23,647 nt of DNA, from NCBI GenBank assembly GCA_910579725.1, contig CAJTUD010000046.1:1-23647 (forward strand). Reading direction: 5' to 3'. Made by a program: the position numbers and the translations under genes. This DNA is from an uncultured Oscillospiraceae bacterium (GTDB lineage: Bacteria > Bacillota > Clostridia > Oscillospirales > Oscillospiraceae). The notes under the pieces were generated by a model, which worked only from the letters and a program-made list of their open reading frames with translations, was not told where the DNA came from and did not search any database. This document shows positions 6,988 through 15,548 of the stretch, in pieces. Each line of letters starts with the position of its first letter. Position 1 is the stretch's first letter.

Positions 6988-8061
6988 TCAGTCGCCAAAG
7001 CTGATGCCCAGCAGCTTTGCCTCCTTGACAATAGAGGACTCCGGGTCCACCATTTTCAGCTTTCCAGCTACGTCCTCCAGGGGAACTTTCACGATCTCCC
7101 GGTTTTTATAGCCCACCATGAAGCCGTACTCGTTCTTCAGGATCAGTTTCCCGGCCTCGCTGCCCAGCCGGGAAGCAAACACCCGGTCATAAGGGCAGGG
7201 ACTGCCTCCCCGCTGTGTGTGACCGGGCACTGTCACCCGGACCTCCAGACCGCAGCGCTTGCCCAATTCCTCGGCAATCTCGTAGGACACCGAGGGATGG
7301 GGCCGCTTGGCCAATTTCTTCTTGTACTCCTTCTTGCTCAGCTCCGCGTCCTTTTTGGAGATGGCCCCCTCCGCCACCGCCAGAATGGTGAAACGGCTGC
7401 CGCCGTCGTGACGTTCCCGGATTTTTTTGGCCAGCTTGTCGGCGTCATAGGGAATCTCCGGGATGAGGATGATGTCCGCGCCGCCGGCAATGCCCGCGTT
7501 CAGCGTCAGCCAGCCCACCTTGTGGCCCATAACCTCCACCACAAAAATCCGGCCGTGTGAGGCGGCGGTGGTGTGAATGCAGTCGATGGCCTCTGTGGCC
7601 ACGTTTACCGCACTCTGGAAGCCGAAGGTCATATCCGTACCCCAGAGATCGTTGTCAATAGTCTTGGGCAGGGTGATGACGTTCAGCCCCTCGCGGCGCA
7701 GCAGATTGGCGGTTTTATGGGTGCCGTTGCCGCCCAGGATTACCAGGCAGTCCAGCTGCAGCTTGTAGTAGGTCTGCTTCATGGCGGACACCTTGTCCAC
7801 GCCGTCCTCGCCAGGGATCTGGATCGTCTTGAACGGCGTGCGGCTGGTTCCCAGGAAGGTGCCCCCCTTGGTGAGAATACCGGTGAAATCAGCGTAAGTC
7901 AGGAGCTTGAATTTGCCGTAGATCAAGCCCTGATAGCCGTCCTGAAAGCCGTAGATCTCCACCGTCTCCCCGGAATTGAACAGTGCCTTGGCAACGCCCC
8001 GCATGGCCGCGTTCAGGGCCTGGCAGTCGCCGCCGCTGGTAAGCATTCCGATTCGTTTCAT
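6988..8061 (-). CDS. 6-phosphofructokinase, group III (mixed-substrate) type
   Basis: It phosphorylates fructose 6-phosphate to the 1,6-bisphosphate in glycolysis. At 357 residues it is in the range of the family. The N-terminal nucleotide loop is TSGGDCQALNAAMRG. The catalytic TIDND motif is present (PKTIDNDL, 132-139), with EVMGHKVGW (176-184) and PGHTQRGGSP further on. The donor-selecting residues are mixed: Gly at the second G of GGNGT (110-114) is the ATP-type residue (position 104 of E. coli PfkA), while Lys 133 in PKTIDND is the residue typical of PPi-type and group III enzymes (position 124). The usual acidic residue before that Gly is Asn here. I favour ATP but cannot exclude PPi. 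The start at 8061 is set by AGGAGG 8 nt upstream; the frame remains open to 8115. It has its own promoter and is not part of the arabinose operon. Confidence 0.9.
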   Translation of the reverse strand: MKRIGMLTSGGDCQALNAAMRGVAKALFNSGETVEIYGFQDGYQGLIYGKFKLLTYADFTGILTKGGTFLGTSRTPFKTIQIPGEDGVDKVSAMKQTYYKLQLDCLVILGGNGTHKTANLLRREGLNVITLPKTIDNDLWGTDMTFGFQSAVNVATEAIDCIHTTAASHGRIFVVEVMGHKVGWLTLNAGIAGGADIILIPEIPYDADKLAKKIRERHDGGSRFTILAVAEGAISKKDAELSKKEYKKKLAKRPHPSVSYEIAEELGKRCGLEVRVTVPGHTQRGGSPCPYDRVFASRLGSEAGKLILKNEYGFMVGYKNREIVKVPLEDVAGKLKMVDPESSIVKEAKLLGISFGD

Positions 8062-8127
8062 CACAAAGCCCTCCTTATACTTTTCCCCTTCATTTTGAGA
8101 GGGAACATTTTGCATCTGCTCCCATTC

Positions 8128-8156
8128 ATTATATAGCGCTTTGTCCTGAAGTACAA
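8128..8156 (-). promoter_or_regulatory. SigA promoter of the phosphofructokinase gene
   Basis: On the minus strand TTGTAC (8156-8151) and TATAAT (8133-8128) are 17 bp apart. The leader would be about 60 nt, ending in AAGGAGGG before the ATG at 8061. Confidence 0.8.
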
Positions 8157-8179
8157 GGAAAAAATGATCCGTGGAGTTG

Positions 8180-8236
8180 AAAAAACAAATCGTACGGGCC
8201 CACTTTCCGCCGGCGCGTCATAAAAGCGGCGGCCCC
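8180..8236 (-). terminator. Possible terminator after the arabinose operon
   Basis: Downstream of the araA stop, an imperfect GC-rich stem-loop (about 8196-8236, GGGCC/GGCCC plus CCGCC/GGCGG) is followed on the minus strand, after about 10 nt, by TTTGTTTTTT. The gap makes it a poor intrinsic terminator, but it is the only candidate between araA and the pfk promoter. Confidence 0.3.
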
Positions 8237-8250
8237 ATGTGTGCGGACCT

Positions 8251-9726
8251 CTATTTCCCGTTCAGCTTCCAGGCCAGATCGCTCAGGAACAGGTCGTGCT
8301 CCAGCCGGTCTACGGTAGTATCTTTTGTAATATGGACAAATTCGATACCAAGCATATTGGCCCAGTCCTTCATCTGCTCTGCCGTGACGTCATAGCTGAG
8401 CACCGTATGGTGAGCCCCGCCGGCGGTGATCCAGCACTCCACGCCGGTGGTAAGACTGGGCTGCGCCTGCCACATTACCCGGGCCACCGGCAGGTTGGGC
8501 ATGGGCAGAATGGGCTTGACGCAGCGAATGTCCTGACAGATAAGACGCAGGCGGCCTCCCATGTCGACGAGACTGACCACGATGGCATCCCCTTCCATGC
8601 CCTCAAAGACCAGCCGGGCGGGATCCTTCTCATTCATGCCGATGCCCAGATGGTGGGTTTCGATCCGGGGCCTCCCGCTGGCGCAGCAGGGACAGACCTC
8701 CAGCATATGGGCGCCCAGACTGTATTCCTGCCCCTCCGCCAGATGGTAGGTATAGTCCTCCATGAAAAGGGAGCGTCCGTTACCGTTTTCCCCCATGGCT
8801 TTCATGATGGCGGTCATGGCGGCTGCTTTCCAATCGCCTTCGCCGCCGTAGCCGTAGCCTTGGGCCATCAGGTGCTGGCTTGCCAGACCGGGAAGCTGCT
8901 CCATGCCGTACAGATCCTGAAAGGTGTTGGAAAAAGCCCTGCAACCCTCCCGGTCCATCATCTTTTTCATGGCGATTTCTTCCCGGGCCTGGTAGCGGAT
9001 GTGGCCGGGCTTGTCGGTGGCAACATCGTACTGTGCCAGATACTCGGTCATCAGTGCGTCAATTTCCGCCTCGGTGACGGTCTTCATCTCCCGCACCAGA
9101 TCACCGACAGCCCAGGTGTTCACCTGCCAGCCCAACCTGGTCTGAACCTCCACCTTGTCGCCCTCGGTAACGGCCACCTCCCGCATGTTGTCACCGAAAC
9201 GCATGACCTTCATGCTTCTGGACACGGCGGCGCCGACGGCGGCCCTCATCCAGAGGCCGATGCGCTTTTGAACTGTTTCATCCTGCCAGTGCCCGGCGAT
9301 AACCTTCCTTGGCATTCGCAGGCGGGCGCCAAGAAAACCGTGTTCCCGGTCGCCGTGGGCAGCCTGATTCAAATTCATGAAGTCCATGTCGATCTCCTCG
9401 TTGGGGATCTCCTTGTTATACTGCGTTGCGAAGTGGCAATAGGGTTTTTGAAGGTTGACGAAACCATTGATCCACATCTTGCTGGGAGAGAAGGTGTGGC
9501 ACCAGGTGATGATTCCGGCGCAGGAATCGTCATAGTTGGCCTCTCTGACCACGCCGGCAATCTCCTGGTTGGTCTTGGCAGTCACTTTGTAGACGAGGGG
9601 ATAGGGCAGGACTTCACTGAGTTTCTCCGCCATCTCCGCCGCCCGCGCGGCTACGGTTTTCAACACATCGGGGCCATACAGAGACTGGCTGCCCACAATA
9701 AACCAAAATTCTCTTTGCTGCGTCAT
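8251..9726 (-). CDS. araA: L-arabinose isomerase
   Basis: It converts L-arabinose to L-ribulose in the cytoplasm, the first step of arabinose breakdown, using a divalent metal such as manganese. The 491 residues compare with 500 for E. coli AraA. The metal and catalytic residues are all present with a constant offset of 10 from E. coli numbering: E296 (GEGDWK), E323 (FMEDYTYHL), H340 (GAHMLEVCP) and H440 (AGGAHHT). It starts 5 nt after the kinase stop, with its ribosome binding site (AAGGAGAGG) inside the end of the kinase gene, and is the last gene of the operon. The next step, phosphorylation, is done by the kinase just upstream. The third enzyme of the pathway, AraD, is absent from the window. 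Confidence 0.97.
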   Translation of the reverse strand: MTQQREFWFIVGSQSLYGPDVLKTVAARAAEMAEKLSEVLPYPLVYKVTAKTNQEIAGVVREANYDDSCAGIITWCHTFSPSKMWINGFVNLQKPYCHFATQYNKEIPNEEIDMDFMNLNQAAHGDREHGFLGARLRMPRKVIAGHWQDETVQKRIGLWMRAAVGAAVSRSMKVMRFGDNMREVAVTEGDKVEVQTRLGWQVNTWAVGDLVREMKTVTEAEIDALMTEYLAQYDVATDKPGHIRYQAREEIAMKKMMDREGCRAFSNTFQDLYGMEQLPGLASQHLMAQGYGYGGEGDWKAAAMTAIMKAMGENGNGRSLFMEDYTYHLAEGQEYSLGAHMLEVCPCCASGRPRIETHHLGIGMNEKDPARLVFEGMEGDAIVVSLVDMGGRLRLICQDIRCVKPILPMPNLPVARVMWQAQPSLTTGVECWITAGGAHHTVLSYDVTAEQMKDWANMLGIEFVHITKDTTVDRLEHDLFLSDLAWKLNGK

Positions 9727-9731
9727 ATGCT

Positions 9732-11303
9732 TTATTCCTCTCCTTCTTTCAGAGCCTTCAGCGCAGCCCGTTCCACGGCGAGCCCCGCCTTATACCGGTC
9801 CAGAAATACGTTGAAGCCCGCCATATCTTCGGCTTCGGGTTTCCAGGTCATGCGCCGCACACCGGCAAAAACCTTTTCGGCCAGGTAGTCCTCCAGCTGC
9901 TCGCCGCCGCTTCTCTCCGCCATATAGGCCGCCAGAAGAGCCATGCCCCAGGGGCCGCCCTCTCCAGCCGTATCCATGCAGGTGACAGGCGCGTTGCAGG
10001 CGGCGGAAAGGTAGCGCTGTCCCACTTCCGGCGTTTTAAAGAGGCCGCCGTGACCAGTGAGACTGTCGGCAGAGGCATGCTCCTCCGCCAGAATGTCCAT
10101 ACCGATCCGCAGGGTGGCCATGGCGGCGTAAAGCTGCGCCCGGAAAAAGTTGGCCAGATTGAAGCGGCTGCCGGGATACCGGACCACCATCGGCCGCCCT
10201 GCGTCCATATGGGTTACGCCCTCTCCAGCCAGATAGTTGCATACAAATATTCCGCCGCAGTCCGGGTCCCCTTCCAAAGACTTCCGGTACAGACGGGCAT
10301 ATATCTCTCCCGGGTCCGGCGACGCACCGAAAAGCTCCGCCGCCTCCCGCAGGACGGAGACCCAGGCGTTGGAATCTCCGGTACAGTTATTGCAGTGAAC
10401 CATTGCCACCGGCTTGCCCGCAGGCGTGGCCACAAGATCAATCTCCTCATGGACCCGCTCCAGGGGCCGCTCCAGAACCACCATGGAAAAAATGGAGGTT
10501 CCCGCGGATACATTCCCCGTACGGGCCGCCACAGCGTTGGAGGCGGTCATACCGGTACCCGCGTCACCCTCGGGAGGAGCAAAGGGAATGCCGGAAGGCA
10601 GCAGACCATCCAGCAGCGCGGCTCCCTCCTCTGTCAGCGTTCCCGCCCGTTCTCCCGCTGCCAGTACTCCGGGCAGGATGTCCCGCAGCTTCCAGGCAAA
10701 TCCGTCCTGCGCCACAAGGCGGTCAAACTGCTCCACCATCCGCTGGTTATAATCCAGCGTCCCGCTGTCCACCGGGAACATGCCGGAGGCTTCCCCGGTT
10801 CCGATGGCGTTCACGCCGGTCAGCTTGTAGTGAACAAACCCGGCCAGCGTAGTAATATGCGCGATTTCAGCAACATGAGGCTCCCCATTCAGCACCGCCT
10901 GATATAAATGCGCAATGGACCAGCGCTGTGGGATATTGAAGCCGAAAAGCGCCGTCAGCTCCGCTGCGGCGGGGCCGGTGGTGGTGTTCTGCCACGTGCG
11001 GAAGGGAGTCAGCAGATTCCAGTCCCGGTCAAAGGCCAGATAACCGTGCATCATCGCCGAAATTCCGGCGGCAGTAACAGCATCCCGGCCGTCAACAGCC
11101 CCAAGCGCCGTTTTCAGACCCTTCCAGGCTTCTTCCAGCGAGTAAGTCCAGATCCCGTTTTCATAGCTGGAAGTCCATGTATACTCGCCGGACGAGGCGG
11201 GCGCATACCGCGCGTCGATTGTCACCGCCTTGATCCGGGTGGAACCAAGCTCCACACCCAGATAGCAGGGACGCGCCGGTCCTTTTTGTTCTGCATGGTT
11301 CAT
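9732..11303 (-). CDS. FGGY-family carbohydrate kinase, probable L-ribulokinase
   Basis: This sugar kinase of the FGGY family has 523 residues. The N-terminal phosphate-1 loop is LGVELGSTRIKAVTID (15-30). MMHGY (84-88) lies in the sugar-binding region. The catalytic-base Asp is D247 in PPEGDAGTGM, followed by a conserved GNVSAGTSIFSMV segment. The C-terminal ATP region contains TGHGGLFKTPEVGQRYLSA and GEGGPWGMALLA. Its place between the arabinofuranosidase and arabinose isomerase indicates L-ribulose as substrate (ribulose to ribulose 5-phosphate). The sequence does not look to me like classical AraB, and I would class it as an alternative ribulokinase. Xylulokinase activity cannot be excluded. 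AAGGAG lies 10 nt before the ATG at 11303. A hairpin with a short T-run (11345-11378) lies in front of it and may lower read-through from the genes upstream. Confidence 0.85.
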   Translation of the reverse strand: MNHAEQKGPARPCYLGVELGSTRIKAVTIDARYAPASSGEYTWTSSYENGIWTYSLEEAWKGLKTALGAVDGRDAVTAAGISAMMHGYLAFDRDWNLLTPFRTWQNTTTGPAAAELTALFGFNIPQRWSIAHLYQAVLNGEPHVAEIAHITTLAGFVHYKLTGVNAIGTGEASGMFPVDSGTLDYNQRMVEQFDRLVAQDGFAWKLRDILPGVLAAGERAGTLTEEGAALLDGLLPSGIPFAPPEGDAGTGMTASNAVAARTGNVSAGTSIFSMVVLERPLERVHEEIDLVATPAGKPVAMVHCNNCTGDSNAWVSVLREAAELFGASPDPGEIYARLYRKSLEGDPDCGGIFVCNYLAGEGVTHMDAGRPMVVRYPGSRFNLANFFRAQLYAAMATLRIGMDILAEEHASADSLTGHGGLFKTPEVGQRYLSAACNAPVTCMDTAGEGGPWGMALLAAYMAERSGGEQLEDYLAEKVFAGVRRMTWKPEAEDMAGFNVFLDRYKAGLAVERAALKALKEGEE

Positions 11304-11344
11304 CTCATTGCGGCTCCTTCATTCATTTTTGTCAAGACAGGAAA

Positions 11345-11378
11345 AGGCGAGAAGGGAAATGATCCGTCCTCCTCGCCT
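11345..11378 (-). terminator. Intra-operon terminator/attenuator before the kinase gene
   Basis: An 11-bp stem (11345-11355 with 11368-11378, one G-T wobble) is followed on the minus strand by a short TTT tract and CCTG. It lies between the Cys-rich gene and the kinase, so it may reduce expression of kinase and isomerase relative to the transporter genes, or act as a 3'-end stabilising structure. Confidence 0.45.
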
Positions 11379-11382
11379 CTCA

Positions 11383-11676
11383 TCAGCCCTGAAGCTGGTT
11401 TGTGTCAGTGCATTTTGACCACTTCTCACCCTCCGGGTGAGGACAGGCAAGCCCTTTTTTCGCTGTGCGGGCCGCCACGTAGCAGCCGCAATACCGGCAC
11501 AGGCCGTCTGCATTGCCGCTGCACGTACCGCAAATCGCGAGGCGTCTCCCGTGTTCTTCCTCGCTGGCCCTGATCTCCTCCGGGAGCGACGCGATGTAGC
11601 TGGTGAGCTCCGCCGCCATGTCTCTGCCGTAAAGCTCTCTCACAAACCGGCACCAGGTGCATTCCCGGCGGATCAT
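11383..11676 (-). CDS. Small Cys-rich protein, DUF6171-like
   Basis: This cytoplasmic protein of 97 residues has no signal peptide or membrane segment. An N-terminal CTWC pair (C6, C9) is followed by an acidic helical stretch, then a cluster ICGTCSGNADGLCRYCGCYV (C49, C52, C60, C63, C65) and AKKGLACP (C78). The spacing suggests a zinc-ribbon-like metal site. The LCRYCGCYVAARTAKK...CP signature matches a small family common in Clostridia that I recall as DUF6171; its function is unknown to me. The ATG overlaps the stop of the GH51 gene (ATGA, 11676-11673), so translation is probably coupled. Its insertion between the arabinofuranosidase and the kinase genes is unexpected, and a role in sugar use is only an inference from position. 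Confidence 0.75.
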   Translation of the reverse strand: MIRRECTWCRFVRELYGRDMAAELTSYIASLPEEIRASEEEHGRRLAICGTCSGNADGLCRYCGCYVAARTAKKGLACPHPEGEKWSKCTDTNQLQG

Positions 11677-13247
11677 CCGCCGGCCTTCAATTTCAGACTG
11701 ACAACGGAAGCGGCCGGCAGCTCAACCTGAAAACCGCCGCCGGTGAGCTCCGCTTTCCATGCTTTGACTCCCACTGCATCCGGGGCGTCGAAGGTGTTTT
11801 TGGCATGGGGATCCGCACAAAGGATCGTGGCTTCCACACCCTTGACGTCTGCACCGTATACTGTGGCCGCAATGGTTTCAGAGGCGTCAATGGATGTGTT
11901 GCAGAGAGTGCAGAGCATATTGCCTGCCGCGTCCACAGAGCAGGACTCGAAAATCTGGTTCAGCCGGGCGTTTTCCGGTCCCACCTGCTTGTTCTCTATG
12001 AAGGAGCCCAGCAGAGTGGAGTCCTGATGATCCTTGTACATATCGTAGACGTGGTACGTGGGGGTCAGAATCATCTTGTCCCCTTCCGTGAGAATGATGG
12101 ACTGGAGCACATTGACCATCTGTGCAATGGTGGTCAGCTTGACGCGGTCAGAGTGTTTGTTGAAAATATTGAGGTTGATTGCGGCCAGAATGGCATCGCG
12201 CATGGTGTTCTGCTGAAAGAGATGGGCAGGGTTGGTGCCGGGCTCAGTTCTGTACCAGGATCCCCATTCGTCCACCATCAGACCAACCGTTTTTTGGGGA
12301 TCATAGTGGGACATGATGCTGTCATGCCGGGTAATAATCTCGTCAATTTTTGCAGTGGTTTTCAGCAGCTGATACCACTGCTCTTCGTTAAACTGGTCCG
12401 CAACAGGCATGGCAGAAAAGAATCCGCCGCCTGCGGTATCCATCCTGCCCGGAAAAGTGTAGTAGTGGAGGGACAGGCCGTCCGCCATTATCTGGCAGCC
12501 AGCGGCGTTGAACATAAAGCTGTCGGCAGTCAGACCCTTCATGAATTCTTCAGTAAAATGGTAATCTTCATGGTTGGGTCCGGAAGCGATCAGTTTGGTC
12601 TTTTCTGTCTTGCCTCCGTTAATCATTTCGGATATGCCGCTGCCAGTCGCCGTATTGATGAAGTGAGCGGCCTGACGGTACTGATCGGCATAATACTGAG
12701 GACGCATCTGACCGCCGCATCCCCATACCTCGTTACCGATACCGAACGCCTCCAGTTTGTAGGGCCGGTCCCGTCCGTTTTTCCGGCGCAGCCGGGCCAT
12801 GGGTGTGTCCAGCTCGTCGCGGATATACTCCACCCATTCCACCATCTCCCGGATAGTGCCGCTGCCCAGGTTGCCGCTGAGATAAGCGCCGCAGCCAACC
12901 TCTTCGCACAGCGTCATGAATTCATCGGTGCCGAAGCTGTTGTCCTCCAGGCTGCCGCCCCAATACCGGTTGGCGATGGGCCTGCGCTCGCTCTGGGGAC
13001 CGACGCCGTCCTTCCAATGATAAGTATCGGCGAAGCACCCGCCGGGCCAGCGCATGATGGGAACCCGGATCTGTTTAAGGGCTTCCACCACATCTCTGCG
13101 CACCCCGTTGACATTGGGAATGGGAGACTCTCTGCCCACCCAGATACCGTCATAGACCAGGCGGCCCAAATGCTCGCAGAAATGACCATAGATATTCTTG
13201 TTGATATGGGATTTCTTGTCCAGGTAATTGATCAGATACTTTGCCAT
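11673..13247 (-). CDS. abfA: Intracellular alpha-L-arabinofuranosidase, GH51
   Basis: It releases L-arabinose from the non-reducing ends of arabino-oligosaccharides. The 524 residues are typical of bacterial GH51 enzymes and there is no signal peptide, so it acts on imported oligosaccharides. The N-terminus (KNIYGHFCEHLGRLVYDGIWVG) is characteristic of the family. MRWPGGCFADTYHWKDGVGP lies at 65-84. The acid/base Glu is E173 in GIGNEVWG and the nucleophile is E327 in DEWGSWY, both inside the TIM barrel. A C-terminal beta domain ends near 524. GGAGGAG lies 5 nt upstream of the ATG. The gene follows the second permease by 24 nt and overlaps the next gene by 4 nt, so it is firmly within the operon. 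Confidence 0.95.
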   Translation of the reverse strand: MAKYLINYLDKKSHINKNIYGHFCEHLGRLVYDGIWVGRESPIPNVNGVRRDVVEALKQIRVPIMRWPGGCFADTYHWKDGVGPQSERRPIANRYWGGSLEDNSFGTDEFMTLCEEVGCGAYLSGNLGSGTIREMVEWVEYIRDELDTPMARLRRKNGRDRPYKLEAFGIGNEVWGCGGQMRPQYYADQYRQAAHFINTATGSGISEMINGGKTEKTKLIASGPNHEDYHFTEEFMKGLTADSFMFNAAGCQIMADGLSLHYYTFPGRMDTAGGGFFSAMPVADQFNEEQWYQLLKTTAKIDEIITRHDSIMSHYDPQKTVGLMVDEWGSWYRTEPGTNPAHLFQQNTMRDAILAAINLNIFNKHSDRVKLTTIAQMVNVLQSIILTEGDKMILTPTYHVYDMYKDHQDSTLLGSFIENKQVGPENARLNQIFESCSVDAAGNMLCTLCNTSIDASETIAATVYGADVKGVEATILCADPHAKNTFDAPDAVGVKAWKAELTGGGFQVELPAASVVSLKLKAGG

Positions 13248-13271
13248 ATAATCTCCTCCGTCATAAAAATC

Positions 13272-14285
13272 CTACTGCTGCTTTGCCCTCGTTTTTTCCC
13301 GATAAGCCGCGTTGGCTTTCTCCGCTCGCTTCAGATTCTGCCGCCAGGCCACAAAATAGGGTTGGTTTCCGGAGAACGCCAGCAGGAAGAACAGCACTAC
13401 ACTTTTGACAATATCCCGGTAGGTTGCATCAATCCCCATATTCAGCATTCCATTGGAAAGAACTGTCATGGTGATAACCGCAATCACAATGCCAATGGCG
13501 CCGTCGCAGAAGCGGGAAAGAAACATGCCGAGGAATAAGCCAAGAAATGCATCCATCACGGTGCCCATGGAACCAAACGCTGCCGGGGTATTGACCTGCC
13601 CGCTGCTGGACATGTAGATCGCGGCAGCAATACCGCCGAAAATCCCGCTGAAGGTGAAACTCAGCTGCTTGATCCGTTCCACTTTAAGCCCTGCGCGGGC
13701 AGCCAGTTCGCTGTTGCCGCCCAAAGCGCGGATATTATGTCCATAAGCGGTCTTGTTGGTCAGAATATAGTAGAGAATAAAAGTGATACCAAAAATAATG
13801 AAAATATGCGGAGACTGGGCCAGAACAGCATACTTCACCTTGATGATGGCAAAATTTCCATCAGGAAACAGGAGGCTGGGCAGCGCTTCATAGACCAGCA
13901 TCAGCCCCAGAGCCACTACCAAAATCGGTACCTTCAATTTGTTGTTCAGGAAGCCTGTCAGGCTGGTAAGCAGCACTGCCGACAGCAATGCGAAAAAAAT
14001 CAGACCCGGGAGTCCTGTCCCCGTCATATTCATCAGATTGCCGGCTATTATAGCGGATGTCGTCACCACCGCGCCTATGGAAAAGTCCATAAGACCCAGG
14101 GAAAGATTTGGCATCATCGCCATAATGATAATGGCCGGCATAACAGACTGCCGCAATATGATGAGGATGGACCTCGCCGAAAATATTTTTCCACCAGTAG
14201 CAATGCCAAAAAACAGACACACTACAAAAGGAAAGATCAAGGTCTTTATCGCTCTTTCAATAGAGTCTTTGGCTTTTGACGGCAT
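13272..14285 (-). CDS. Sugar ABC transporter permease (CUT2/RbsC family), second copy
   Basis: This integral membrane protein of 337 residues has about 8-10 hydrophobic segments and belongs to the BPD_transp_2 family (RbsC, AraH, YtfT/YjfF). The characteristic cytoplasmic loop reads YGHNIRALGGNSELAARAGLKVERIK (about 182-207), the contact region with the ATPase. It pairs with the permease at 15549-16553 to form the membrane channel for arabinose or arabinosides. It lies 18 nt after the binding-protein gene. The C-terminal tail is strongly basic (KRAEKANAAYREKTRAKQQ) and cytoplasmic. Confidence 0.9.
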   Translation of the reverse strand: MPSKAKDSIERAIKTLIFPFVVCLFFGIATGGKIFSARSILIILRQSVMPAIIIMAMMPNLSLGLMDFSIGAVVTTSAIIAGNLMNMTGTGLPGLIFFALLSAVLLTSLTGFLNNKLKVPILVVALGLMLVYEALPSLLFPDGNFAIIKVKYAVLAQSPHIFIIFGITFILYYILTNKTAYGHNIRALGGNSELAARAGLKVERIKQLSFTFSGIFGGIAAAIYMSSSGQVNTPAAFGSMGTVMDAFLGLFLGMFLSRFCDGAIGIVIAVITMTVLSNGMLNMGIDATYRDIVKSVVLFFLLAFSGNQPYFVAWRQNLKRAEKANAAYREKTRAKQQ

Positions 14286-14303
14286 AGGTACACCTACTTA
14301 TCC

Positions 14304-15485
14304 TTACTGAACTGTACGGGACATAACATCTGCAATGGAGAAGGCCTGATGCATTGCCTGATAATCCTCGAAGGTATAATCAGGATTGAATGCCTTGACC
14401 ATGAAGCCGATCTCCTCAGGAGAATAGCAGGTTGAGAAGCGGACATAGTCGTTGTAATCCTGGCACTCCTGAGAATTATGAATCTCCACAAAGGCGCGGG
14501 AAACCATTTGGGAACGGTCGGGGATCAGGTAGCTCCCGTCATACATGTAGTTATACAGAGGCGCAAAGGCGGTGACAATGGTAGCCTGCTGCCCGGTGCA
14601 GGCAAAAACCAGAGTTCCGTTTTCAAAAAAATCGTCGCAGCTGTCAGACATATCGAATCCGCCCAGCTTGACCTGCCCCACCAGTCCCTCGGTGGTAACT
14701 GCCTGGAACACGCTTTCGTTCAGGATAACAGAGAAGATGCCATCCATTTCCGGATACGCAGCGGCAAACGAGGAGATAGAATCCGCAAAGCCCATCATGG
14801 AATAGTCCTCGGCGATAATGTTGCCGCCCAGATCCTTGAACTTTGCGGCAAAATAATCGGCACGATTATCCATCATTTCGCTCATGCCTTTCGTCAGGCC
14901 GGCAATCGCCACATTGCGGCAGCCGGCGGCGTACATGGATTCAGCGGCATGTTCAGCGGCAACGGTGTCATCCTCTGTTACAAGCCCGACAAAATTGTCG
15001 AACTTGGCACAGGCGTCCATCTGCTCCTGGGATAATGTGGTACAATATCCCATAACCGGAACGTCAAAATTTGCCGCCGCCTGAATAAAGGCTTCGGAAA
15101 TGGCCTGGGTGATAATGCCATCTACGCCGGCTGTACAAAGATTTTCAATTGCGCCGGTATACTCTTCCGAACCGGAGGGCTCGACAAATTGAAATTCAAT
15201 GTTGAACTTCTCCCCCAGGGAAGACAGATTCTCTTTCCACTGGACGTATAGTTCGTTGCCAGTATAGATACCGACCGCGCCAACCTTTTTTGGAGGAAGA
15301 TCCGCAGGAAATTCAAATCCCTGCGTTGCCTCTGTGCCGGTTGACTGTATCGTTCCTTGGTTCGAAACAGACGCGGAGCCGTCGCTTGAGGCGTTGTTCC
15401 CGCTCTGCTTGCCGTCATTCTGACCACACGCAGCCAGAGAAAGCGCCATGACCAGGACCAGAAGTAAGCTCAAAACACGTTTCAT
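14304..15485 (-). CDS. Sugar ABC transporter substrate-binding lipoprotein
   Basis: The precursor of 393 residues has a lipoprotein signal peptide ending in LAAC, with the lipidated Cys at 20. A Ser/Gly/Asn/Thr-rich spacer (about 20-60) follows, then a type 1 periplasmic-binding-protein fold (Peripla_BP_4/RbsB-like). It starts at PKKVGAVGIYTGNELYVQWK and includes GVDGIITQAISEAFIQAAANFDVPVMGYC. The protein would sit on the outer face of the membrane and hand the sugar to the two permeases. GGAGG lies 8 nt before the ATG. The context (GH51, isomerase, kinase) suggests L-arabinose or small arabinosides as ligand. The C-terminus (PDYTFEDYQAMHQAFSIADV) has no extra domain. Confidence 0.92.
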   Translation of the reverse strand: MKRVLSLLLVLVMALSLAACGQNDGKQSGNNASSDGSASVSNQGTIQSTGTEATQGFEFPADLPPKKVGAVGIYTGNELYVQWKENLSSLGEKFNIEFQFVEPSGSEEYTGAIENLCTAGVDGIITQAISEAFIQAAANFDVPVMGYCTTLSQEQMDACAKFDNFVGLVTEDDTVAAEHAAESMYAAGCRNVAIAGLTKGMSEMMDNRADYFAAKFKDLGGNIIAEDYSMMGFADSISSFAAAYPEMDGIFSVILNESVFQAVTTEGLVGQVKLGGFDMSDSCDDFFENGTLVFACTGQQATIVTAFAPLYNYMYDGSYLIPDRSQMVSRAFVEIHNSQECQDYNDYVRFSTCYSPEEIGFMVKAFNPDYTFEDYQAMHQAFSIADVMSRTVQ

Positions 15486-15532
15486 AAGTAATCCTCCAAG
15501 CTCAAATTTTTATGTGTAGAGCGGTCTGTCCG

Positions 15533-15545
15533 CCGTACCATACGG
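15533..15545. other. Small hairpin between permease and binding-protein genes
   Basis: CCGTA-CCA-TACGG is a perfect 5-bp stem with a 3-nt loop in the 63-bp gap between the first permease and the binding-protein gene. A weaker GCGG/CCGC pair follows at about 15520-15532. Such structures can protect a 3' or 5' end after processing and so raise binding-protein levels, but this one is small and the role is a guess. Confidence 0.3.
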
Positions 15546-15548
15546 ATG

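Noticed and set aside
8239..9888. Plus-strand open frame of 549 codons opposite araA
   Set aside because: It mirrors the well-supported araA gene; the His/Gly-rich translation resembles no protein and lacks a ribosome binding site.
11805..13538. Plus-strand open frame of 577 codons opposite the GH51 gene
   Set aside because: It is an antisense shadow of GH51 and part of the permease, both with clear catalytic or family motifs on the other strand.
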